From Spirochaetaceae bacterium (GTDB taxonomy: Bacteria; Spirochaetota; Spirochaetia; SZUA-6; Bin103), in assembly GCA_028818385.1 (NCBI GenBank), contig JAPPNY010000013.1:1-22845 (forward strand): a DNA stretch of 22,845 nt, in the 5' to 3' direction. Position 1 is the first letter of the stretch; every line of letters starts with the position of its first letter. The notes beneath the pieces are model-generated. The model was not told the DNA's origin and searched no databases. It worked only from the letters and a program-made list of their open reading frames with translations. The position numbers were made by a program, and so were the translations under genes. Shown here piece after piece: positions 17,603-22,845 of this stretch.

Positions 17603-17887
17603 TCATTTACTTGTAAAGATCAATTCCTCCGCCAAGTCACGCCACTCCTGCTGCTCGGCGGTCACCGGCGGCCGGTGCAAGTCGATGTGGCAGGTCCGGC
17701 ACACGGCTTCGAGGTTGTTCTGGTCGAACGGCTCGCCCCCGCGCCCGATCGGCACTTTGTGGTGAACCTCCATGCGTCCCGGACGTCCGCACCGCCGGCA
17801 GGTCCAGGCATCACGGTCAAGAACACGTCGGCGAAGCGCGCGCCACCGCCTCGTCTGCCGAGGCTCGCGCAGCTCACGCGATCGCAT
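17603..17887 (-). CDS. HNH endonuclease, phage packaging type
   Basis: A 94-residue HNH nuclease with CRRC (30-33), the HH pair (42-43) in MEVHHKVP, N58 in NNLEAVC, CRTC (63-66) and H71. It has the two CxxC zinc pairs and the full His-Asn-His core, so it should be active. Small HNH proteins beside terminase genes are needed for DNA cutting during packaging in many HK97-like phages. It overlaps the terminase end by 14 bases. It lies after the large terminase, whereas in many phages it precedes it. Confidence 0.88.
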   Translation of the reverse strand: MRSRELREPRQTRRWRALRRRVLDRDAWTCRRCGRPGRMEVHHKVPIGRGGEPFDQNNLEAVCRTCHIDLHRPPVTAEQQEWRDLAEELIFTSK

Positions 17888-19515
17888 ACCGGACCTTCCG
17901 CGGCTGCCGCTTCATCTTCGCTCGGTACCGCTCCGCGAGCCCGGCCGCGATCACTCCAGCGCTCAACGGGTCGATCCGCCCCCGCTGTCGGCCTTTCTCC
18001 AGGGCCGGGTTGCCGGAGCCGTCACGCCGGATCGAACTCTCACTGATTGCGTGCGCCATCAGCGCCCGACCCTGCACCACGATGATCCACCGATCGGCGA
18101 CTGCCCGCTGAAAGGCTCGCACGTCGGCGGATCCGTCCGCCGTGGCGCTCGCGCCCTGCCCACGCCAAACCAGCGGCCAGCGGAGCAGGGCGTCGCTCAT
18201 GGCGTCCTGCTCCTCGGCCTGGCGGAACCGGTCGGCACCCAGGGCTATCACCGTCTCTCCCTGCAGGTCGTCCGCCAAGTCGCGCAGGAAGCTCACCACG
18301 GGCGTTGAGCGGCCGGGGTAGGTGCCGTACCTCACCCAGGGCGTGAAGCTGCCCATAGCGGCGCCCCACGCCGTCCAGCCGGCCACGTTCGGGGAGATCC
18401 GAGGTGTCCGGGAAGGCGCCGCGCGCCTCGAACCGCCCGATCCGCGGCCAGATGCACACCGCGGCTGTCATCGACGTGGAGCCGCCGGCATCGAGCCCGA
18501 CCACCACCGGCCCGCGCCGCTCCGGCTCATCCAGGTCGGCCGCGGCCACCCGTTGCCAGTCCGCCACTGTGCAGATCATCTCCCGCGACGGCTCGCCGGG
18601 CCGATTCAGGTCGTGCGCCATGAAGTCGGCCGCGTCCGCAGGATTGCGAGCTGCGAGCCGCGCCCGGTCCTGCATGTACGACCTGCTCTTGATCGTGCCC
18701 AAGCCGGGGTTCGCCGCGTGCCACGCGGCCGGGTCCTCCAGGTCGGAGCTCTCGTCCGCCTGATACAGATGCACCGCCACCCCCGGATCGTCAGCCGCCT
18801 CGATCAACTCGGGCACGAAAGGCCCGGACCCGAAGATCGACAAGTGAATCACCCGGCCGTCGCGCGCCGACACGGAAGACCTCAGCCCGTTGATCAGGGC
18901 GCGATCGCGTTCCTGGAGGAGCCCGGTTTCGTCCACCACCACGTCATCGAAGCCGGACGCATGGCCCGAGCTGGCATCCGCGGATAGCACGTCGAGCGTG
19001 CAGTCCGGCGCCTCCACCCGCCCCGGAGCCGGTGAGCGCAGGAAGCGCAACCCCTCCAGGTTCGACGCCTCCGCGATCTCCTGCATCTGCCGCTTCAGCT
19101 CGCCGGCCTTCTCCTTGTTCACGGAGCACACCGCACCTCTCCATCCGGGAGAGAACAGCGGGCCCACCATCCGGCCCAGGAGATAGATCGCGCAGACGGC
19201 GCTCTTCGCGTTCTTGCGGCCCAGGCACGGGAGGCTTTCGCGGTGCCGAAGCGCATCACGCAGGAAGTCCGCCCCGTACTCCGGGATCTCCATCGGCTGC
19301 CCGGCGAGCGGGTGACCAGCAGGAACTACCAGCTTTGCCCGCGCCCAGGCGACGAGCTTATCTACCGGATCATCGCCTTCAACCTCACGCTGTCGCGAGA
19401 GGGTTTCCTGATGACTGTGCCGTGCGTCAGCCCGCGATTTTGCACGGCGCCGCCGCATGTACTCACGCTGATAGGCGCGCTTGTCGAAGGGTGCTTTCGT
19501 CTCCAGTCGGGGCAC
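17874..19515 (-). pseudogene. Large terminase subunit TerL, one frameshift
   Basis: The ATPase part is intact. Walker A-like GRKNAKS is at residues 99-105 and Walker B VVVDE at 192-196, with GLDAGG (D342) opening the nuclease domain. After GEVRHLP near 18320, the frame changes. The continuation GRSTPVVSFLRDLADDLQGE and the C-terminal EKGRQRGRIDPLSAGVIAAG, usual for TerL, are found in another frame ending at 17874. Dropping one base from the CCCC run on the coding strand (GGGG, 18315-18318) restores about 546 residues. TerL drives DNA into the head. The shift removes most of the nuclease domain unless it is bypassed. The GTG start at 19515 follows a small palindrome. Confidence 0.85.
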
Positions 19516-19530
19516 GTTAGAGAGTCTAAC
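19516..19530. promoter_or_regulatory. Small palindrome just before the terminase start
   Basis: GTTAGA and TCTAAC flank GAG, making a perfect 6-bp inverted repeat that ends at the base before the terminase GTG. It may be an operator or a short hairpin affecting translation. No clear ribosome site accompanies this start. Confidence 0.35.
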
Positions 19531-19632
19531 AGGGTCTTACGCCCCCGCAGCGCCGAAGCTCACCCCGCGATGAACCCCTCGGCGCCCGGCGCTGGCGGCA
19601 GGGGTCCCCAGGGGTCAGGAGACCCTTGATCG

Positions 19633-19812
19633 TCAGTCGCGCAGTTCCTTGATGGCGTCCGCGATCGTCTGCGATGCCATGATCTTCCCGAGGGCGTCGT
19701 TGCTCACGGTGAACTCAATACGAAGGCCTGCGCTGTCCTGCTCGAACTTGCGCTCCACGCTTGCGGCCGAGATGTCCTCAAAGTCTGTTGCGATCAGGTT
19801 GTTCCTGCCAAA
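19633..19812 (-). pseudogene. C-terminal fragment of an unknown gene cut by the IS3-family element
   Basis: Fifty-nine in-frame codons end in TGA at 19633 and run back to the IS terminus at 19812/19813. Readable text includes NNLIATDFEDISAASVERKF, LRIEFTVSNDALGKI and a SQTIADAIKELRD end. I do not recognise the family. It lies where a small terminase or replication gene would precede TerL, but nothing confirms that. The rest would be beyond the insertion, outside the window. The 117 bp between it and TerL hold GGGGTC-type repeats with weak hairpin potential and nothing else I can support. Confidence 0.65.
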
Positions 19813-19837
19813 TGAGGTGGTCCCGGTCGGTTGGACA
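19813..19837 (+). repeat. Terminal inverted repeat of the IS3-family element
   Basis: It begins TGAGGTGGTCCC and continues through GTTGGACA. This follows the TG...TGxxCCC...GTTGGACA pattern of IS150-like members of the IS3 family. The phage-like reading frame stops being interpretable exactly at its first base. Confidence 0.7.
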
Positions 19838-19914
19838 GCTCAAGGGGTAGGCTAAGGTGTAACCAGTTAGTTGTCAACCTACCCCTCCTTCGTGAGAAAC
19901 AGGCGGCGGTAAAA

Positions 19915-19939
19915 GGGGGTGGGGGTGCGGGGGAGGGGG
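19915..19939 (+). other. G-quadruplex motif with four runs of five G
   Basis: Four G5 runs are separated by T, TGC and A. Loops this short around runs this long give one of the most stable predicted quadruplex motifs. It lies in the non-coding end of the insertion sequence, on the strand opposite the transposase message. Confidence 0.75.
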
Positions 19940-19949
19940 TGAACGAGCC

Positions 19950-19958
19950 TGTGGATAA
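19950..19958 (-). other. Perfect DnaA-box consensus near the IS end
   Basis: TGTGGATAA on the + strand is the complement of the consensus TTATCCACA. An AT-rich patch (ATAATGTGCATATATT) overlaps it. A single box may be chance. DnaA boxes are known at the outside end of IS50, so a host-factor role is possible. Confidence 0.4.
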
Positions 19959-20041
19959 TGTGCATATATTCCACGAATCGTGCACCACGCCGCCCTCGGA
20001 AACGCTCGCAGCCCGCCGGCGCCACCTGATGTCCATGTCGG

Positions 20042-20137
20042 CTATGCCACCTCCTTTTCGAGTTCCGGCCCACCGTCTCGATACGCTTCGCCCGGCGTGC
20101 GGCCGCCCAGCGCCGAGTGCGGGCGGACCTCGTTGTA
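20042..20137 (-). pseudogene. IS3-family transposase (OrfB), C-terminal piece
   Basis: Read leftward from 20137, the frame gives NEVRPHSALGGRTPGEAYRD, the hallmark end of IS3-family integrase-like transposases, then GGPELEKEVA and TAG. The gene is broken at 20132-20137 by the serine-recombinase element. The adjoining codons are found at 22769-22845. The catalytic DDE residues are outside the window. Confidence 0.88.
20132..20137 (+). repeat. attL core GTTGTA
   Basis: Left copy of the 6-bp crossover identity. The bases outside it are transposase sequence, and the bases inside it belong to the element. It cannot be extended in either direction against the right copy (C versus G on each side). 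It sits in a GTTGTACAAC palindrome. Confidence 0.8.
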
Positions 20138-20676
20138 CAACTCAACGACACAACGCTCACGTTACCGGTCCCGAGGAGCACGAGGTTGCCTACGCTTGGC
20201 ATCCGTGGGCTGGGAGGTTGGTCCGAGTCCATAACGTGATTCGACGGCCGACGGGCGCGATAGCGCGGTGCACGATGGTGGACGGCGAGCCTGCGGTGCG
20301 TACGCTGGAGATACCGAAATGGATGCTGGACGCGGCGTGTTGCCGGCACATGCGCCGTCGCACCGAACCGGTAACGAGCGTGGACGCTTTGCAGGCGCTA
20401 CGCACGTTGCTCGCCGAGGTTTCCCCGTCGCGGGGCGGCGACGAGGTGCCTGATTCTGCGGCGGTACCCTCTGCTGGTGAGAAATCAGGAGGCCACCATG
20501 GACGCCAACCGTCGCCGAATTCAACCGAACCGTACGCTCGATCTGTTTGCGCCGAGTCCACCGATCTGGGACCACCTTCCGGAGCGGACCCGCCAGCGGG
20601 TGGTCGGTCTTCTCGCGCGTGTCCTGATCGCGCACGCGCGCAGCGAGACGCCCGGCGCGGAGAGGGACACGGATGA
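20137..20676 (+). CDS. First ORF of the recombinase element, start lost on integration
   Basis: The coding-like part reads [60 protein letters not shown] and [14 protein letters not shown], up to about 20420. It resembles small proteins (DUF5372-like, tentative) often found before large serine recombinases; a helper role is a guess. No ATG, GTG or suitable TTG precedes the conserved HPWAGR inside the integrated element. The frame is open through the att core. In the joined circle it gains an ATG from the right end (22750-22752 or 22765-22767). The last 60 codons overlap the next gene and look non-coding, so the true end may be earlier. Confidence 0.55.
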   Translation, partial: TTQRHNAHVTGPEEHEVAYAWHPWAGRLVRVHNVIRRPTGAIARCTMVDGEPAVRTLEIPKWMLDAACCRHMRRRTEPVTSVDALQALRTLLAEVSPSRGGDEVPDSAAVPSAGEKSGGHHGRQPSPNSTEPYARSVCAESTDLGPPSGADPPAGGRSSRACPDRARAQRDARRGEGHG

Positions 20677-20683
20677 CCGCTGA
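20498..20683 (+). CDS. 61-residue element protein preceding the recombinase
   Basis: An ATG with a perfect AGGAGG (20487-20492) five bases upstream starts [20 protein letters not shown], followed by [20 protein letters not shown]. The P-x-WD-x-LP segment followed by an amphipathic helix is a pattern I associate with short ORFs placed between helper and recombinase genes in such elements. Its function is unknown. It overlaps the recombinase start by 11 bases, so translation is coupled. The best ribosome site of the element lies here, which suggests it is made in quantity or serves to drive the recombinase. Confidence 0.8.
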   Translation: MDANRRRIQPNRTLDLFAPSPPIWDHLPERTRQRVVGLLARVLIAHARSETPGAERDTDDR

Positions 20684-22745
20684 GAAGGTTGGTGCCCAAC
20701 ACCGGGCACGTAAGGCGGTCCTGTACGTACGTCAATCGTCGGCGTATCAGGTGACGCACAATCGGGAGAGCCAAGCGCTGCAATACGCCATGCGCGAGCG
20801 CCTCACACGGCTTGGCTGGTCTGACATCGAGGTGATCGACGAGGATCTGGGCCGCTCCGCGGCCGACGGCACGGCGCGTGCCGGCTTCGAGCGCATGGTC
20901 GCCGAAGTGTGCCTGGGCCACGTGGGGGCGGTCGCCGCACGAGAGGTTTCGCGCTTCGCCCGCAACAGCCGTGACTGGCAACAGTTGGTAGAGATGTGCC
21001 GGGTCGTCGACACGCTGCTCATCGATCAGGAGGCCGTCTATGCGCCTCGGCTGGGCAACGACCGGTTGCTGCTTGGCCTCAAGGGTAGTCTCAACGAGTA
21101 CGAGCTCGATCTGCTGCGCCAGCGTTCGCTTGCAGCCCGCCATGCGAAAGCAAAGCGCGGCGAGCTCGTGGTGGCCGCCCCGGTCGGATTCGTCAAGGTC
21201 GGTGACCGATTGGAGAAGGACCCCGATCGGCGAGTGCAGGAGGCAATTCGCCTCATCATCGACAAGGTGGCCGAGCTGGGCAGTGTGCGCCAAGCGCTGC
21301 TCTGGTTCCTGGAGCACCGACTCGACCTGCCAACCCGGCAGGACAACGGCGAGATCGTCTGGAAGCGCCCACGCTATTCCACGATCTATAAGGTCATCGC
21401 CAACCCTGCCTATGGCGGAGCCTACGCCTACGGCAAGACCGGTGTGACCGTGCGCTATGATGGCGCTGGTGCGACAGTGGGCACGCGGCGCAAGACCCGT
21501 GACGAATGGCTGGCTCTGAAGCCCGGCACGCATGAGGGCTACGTGGAGTGGGAGCGTGCCGAAGCGATCCGTATGATGGTGAGCGACAACATCCCGTCTG
21601 CCGGTACGCGCGGTGCTCCCAAGCATGGGGCGGCGTTGCTGTCCGGGTTGCTGCGCTGCCGGCGCTGCGGACGCAAGATGACCGTCCAGTACACGGGCAA
21701 GCACGGCAACATTCCCCGCTATAGCTGTGTCCGCGGCCGGCTGGATTACGGCGAACCGAACTGCATCGGCTTCGGCGGCCTGCGCGTGGATGACACCGTC
21801 GAGGCAGCGGTGCTGGCCGCGATCCAGCCGGCCGCTGTTGAAGCGGCCCTGGCCGCCGAGGAACAGACGATCGCCCGGCGGGACCAAGCGCTCGAACACA
21901 TGATGCGCGACCTCGAAGCAGCGCGCTATGCGGCCGAACGGGCATTTCGCCAGTACGATGCCGCGGATCCGGAGAACCGACTGGTGACTGGCGAGCTGGA
22001 ATCCCGCTGGAACAACGCCCTGGTCCGAGTCACGGACATCGAGAAGCGGATCGCGCACCACGATGCGGTCGCGCCGCCATCGACCGATGTCGAGGCGGTC
22101 TCATTCACCACATTGGCTGCCGACTTGGCCACGGTGTGGGCGGCGCCGAGCACCGACGTTCGACTGAAGAAGCGGATCGTGCGCACGGTCCTCGAAGAAG
22201 CCGTTGGGGACATCGATGACGATACCGCCGAGATCGTTCTGGTACTGCACTGGGCTGGTGGCGCCCATACCGAGCATCGCCTGCCCAAGCGTCGGCGCGG
22301 ACAGCGTAACACCGCCCCGAACGATACGGTCGAAGCAGTACGTACCCTTGCCCTGATCGCAAAAGATGACGTCATCGCCGGGTTCCTGAACCGCAATGGT
22401 CTGACGACCGGTAACGGAAACCGGTGGACCCGTGCACGGGTGACCGCCTTGCGCTCGACGTACAAGATCCCGGTGTTCCGTCCTGACGAATCCGGCAACG
22501 AGCCTTGGCTCAACCTTCGCAACGCGGCGGCGTTGGCAGGCGTTGCGCCGCGCACCCTGCGCATCGCGGCCGAACAAGGGAGAATCGACGCCCTTCATCC
22601 GTTGAGCGACGGGCCATGGCTGTTCAGCCGCGAGGATCTCGAGGGGACCAGCGGTCAAGAGATCGCGAGGTCTGCCCGTGCTCACCGTCTGCACCCCGCG
22701 GTACCGGAGACGAGTCAGAGAAGTCTATTTGAGGAAACAATATAG
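20673..22745 (+). CDS. Large serine recombinase
   Basis: A 690-residue large serine recombinase. The N-terminal catalytic domain (residues 14-155) has YVRQSS with nucleophile S22, then [18 protein letters not shown] and [20 protein letters not shown]. The recombinase domain (about 165-290) includes [21 protein letters not shown] zinc ribbon (about 325-370) has [10 protein letters not shown] and a later C pair. A coiled-coil segment follows (about 385-460). The C-terminal end (about 605-660) carries a helix-turn-helix-like [20 protein letters not shown] region. It would cut and exchange DNA at the GTTGTA core. All key parts are present, so it is likely active. It stops 23 bases before attR. 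Confidence 0.95.
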   Translation: MTAEKVGAQHRARKAVLYVRQSSAYQVTHNRESQALQYAMRERLTRLGWSDIEVIDEDLGRSAADGTARAGFERMVAEVCLGHVGAVAAREVSRFARNSRDWQQLVEMCRVVDTLLIDQEAVYAPRLGNDRLLLGLKGSLNEYELDLLRQRSLAARHAKAKRGELVVAAPVGFVKVGDRLEKDPDRRVQEAIRLIIDKVAELGSVRQALLWFLEHRLDLPTRQDNGEIVWKRPRYSTIYKVIANPAYGGAYAYGKTGVTVRYDGAGATVGTRRKTRDEWLALKPGTHEGYVEWERAEAIRMMVSDNIPSAGTRGAPKHGAALLSGLLRCRRCGRKMTVQYTGKHGNIPRYSCVRGRLDYGEPNCIGFGGLRVDDTVEAAVLAAIQPAAVEAALAAEEQTIARRDQALEHMMRDLEAARYAAERAFRQYDAADPENRLVTGELESRWNNALVRVTDIEKRIAHHDAVAPPSTDVEAVSFTTLAADLATVWAAPSTDVRLKKRIVRTVLEEAVGDIDDDTAEIVLVLHWAGGAHTEHRLPKRRRGQRNTAPNDTVEAVRTLALIAKDDVIAGFLNRNGLTTGNGNRWTRARVTALRSTYKIPVFRPDESGNEPWLNLRNAAALAGVAPRTLRIAAEQGRIDALHPLSDGPWLFSREDLEGTSGQEIARSARAHRLHPAVPETSQRSLFEETI

Positions 22746-22749
22746 AGAG

Positions 22750-22795
22750 ATGTGCGCTATCAAGATGGGTTGTAGTACTCCATCCAGTCGTCTAT
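22750..22795 (+). other. Detached start segment of the element's first ORF, ending at attR
   Basis: ATG at 22750 opens MCAIKMGC up to the core, then in the integrated state runs into transposase DNA and stops (STPSSRL, TGA). Joined across the core to 20137, the same frame continues into the first ORF. It lies four bases after the recombinase stop. Ribosome-site likeness is weak (GAGAG close by, GAGGAAA 12-15 bases away). Confidence 0.5.
22769..22774 (+). repeat. attR core GTTGTA
   Basis: Right copy of the crossover identity. To its right the sequence reads, on the minus strand, as IS3-family transposase. It is flanked by G on both sides, unlike attL. Confidence 0.8.
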
Positions 22796-22845
22796 GACCC
22801 GCTGCGCCGCGAAGCCGTCGGCCAGCTCGCGCAGGTACACCGCCT
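22769..22845 (-). pseudogene. IS3-family transposase (OrfB), upstream piece, cut by window edge
   Basis: Read leftward from the window edge, the frame gives AVYLRELADGFAAQRVIDDW and MEYYN, the segment just before the VRPHSALGGRTP end in IS3-family transposases. The last codons meet the recombinase element at the GTTGTA core and resume at 20137. The N-terminal part is beyond 22845. Confidence 0.85.

Larger units (their letters stand above)
13091..19812 (-). mobile_element. Decaying phage-like head and packaging module (prophage remnant or capsid-forming satellite)
   Basis: Nine minus-strand genes, mostly overlapping by 4-14 bases, encode terminase, HNH nuclease, capsid, protease, connector and portal, and close with a terminator. 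No tail, tape-measure, lysis, integrase or repressor gene lies in the visible part. The order (terminase, HNH, capsid, protease, connector, portal) differs from the usual HK97 order of terminase, portal, protease, capsid. Two genes carry frameshifts, and the first gene is cut by an IS3-family element. The module ends near tRNA-Glu. True outer boundaries are not seen. Confidence 0.75.
20132..22768 (+). mobile_element. 2637-bp serine-recombinase element inserted in the IS3 transposase gene
   Basis: The element runs from one GTTGTA (20132-20137) to just before the next (22769-22774). It contains three + strand genes: a start-less first ORF, a 61-residue protein and a large serine recombinase. 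Deleting it restores [14 protein letters not shown] in the transposase without a frame change, which fixes the boundaries. It has no terminal inverted repeats, as expected for large serine recombinase integration. Confidence 0.88.
19813..22845 (-). mobile_element. IS3-family insertion sequence (partial), itself interrupted
   Basis: The left terminus is at 19813. The transposase C-terminus reads leftward on the minus strand in two pieces, 22845-22769 and 20137-20042, separated by the recombinase element. The other end lies beyond the window, so the target duplication cannot be checked. The 204 bases between the terminal repeat and the transposase stop contain a 9-bp inverted repeat (AGGGGTAGG 19843-19851 with CCTACCCCT 19878-19886), a G-rich tract and a DnaA-box-like sequence, but no gene. 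Confidence 0.8.

Noticed and set aside
19831..20131. Extension of the element's first ORF leftward through the IS3 tail
   Set aside because: This stretch is antisense to the transposase and non-coding IS DNA. Its openness is chance and it lies outside the element.
20190..22061. Long minus-strand open frame of 623 codons opposite the serine recombinase
   Set aside because: Antisense shadow of a well-supported gene; no domain recognised.

Overview
The window is high-GC bacterial DNA. It carries a complete V/A-type ATPase operon, a short stretch of ordinary chromosomal genes, a tRNA gene, a decaying phage-like head and packaging module, and two nested mobile elements. A D-Ala-D-Ala ligase points to a peptidoglycan-making bacterium. 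The ATPase order G/H-I-K-E-C-F-A-B-D is the one I know from Thermus-like bacterial operons, but the rotor subunit is the long four-helix form. I cannot name the lineage from sequence alone; an uncultured high-GC heterotroph (Spirochaetota or Chloroflexota have such operons) is a guess.

Region 1 (1-8920): two 25-26 bp direct repeats, a good sigma70-like promoter, then nine ATPase subunits on the + strand, tightly spaced or overlapping, closed by a perfect 10-bp hairpin. The membrane stator subunit I is split by a single in-frame TAA. The rotor subunit K has every residue known to ligand Na+ in the Enterococcus hirae enzyme, so a Na+-coupled pump is predicted.

Region 2 (8942-12992): D-Ala-D-Ala ligase (-) whose conserved N-terminus has no ordinary start codon, a TIM-barrel sugar isomerase/epimerase-like protein (-) divergent from an L-rhamnose mutarotase (+), an SRPBCC-epimerase fusion (-), and tRNA-Glu(CTC) (+) with its own promoter.

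Region 3 (about 13091-19812, all -): a head and packaging module read from right to left: truncated unknown gene, large terminase (one frameshift), HNH nuclease, HK97-type major capsid, 91-aa protein, a tandem-duplicated prohead protease, head-tail connector, portal (two frameshifts), 88-aa protein, terminator. No tail or lysis gene follows. Tail-less content beside a tRNA suggests either a decayed prophage end or a relative of capsid-forming satellites (cf-PICI type).

Region 4 (19813-22845): an IS3-family element truncates the first gene of the phage module at 19812/19813. A 2637-bp serine-recombinase element (20132-22768) is inserted inside the IS3 transposase gene. Removing it between two 6-bp GTTGTA copies restores the transposase reading frame exactly. 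Joining the ends of the excised element puts an ATG from its right end in frame with its otherwise start-less first gene. That gene therefore appears to be complete only in the circular form, which is the most interesting observation here.
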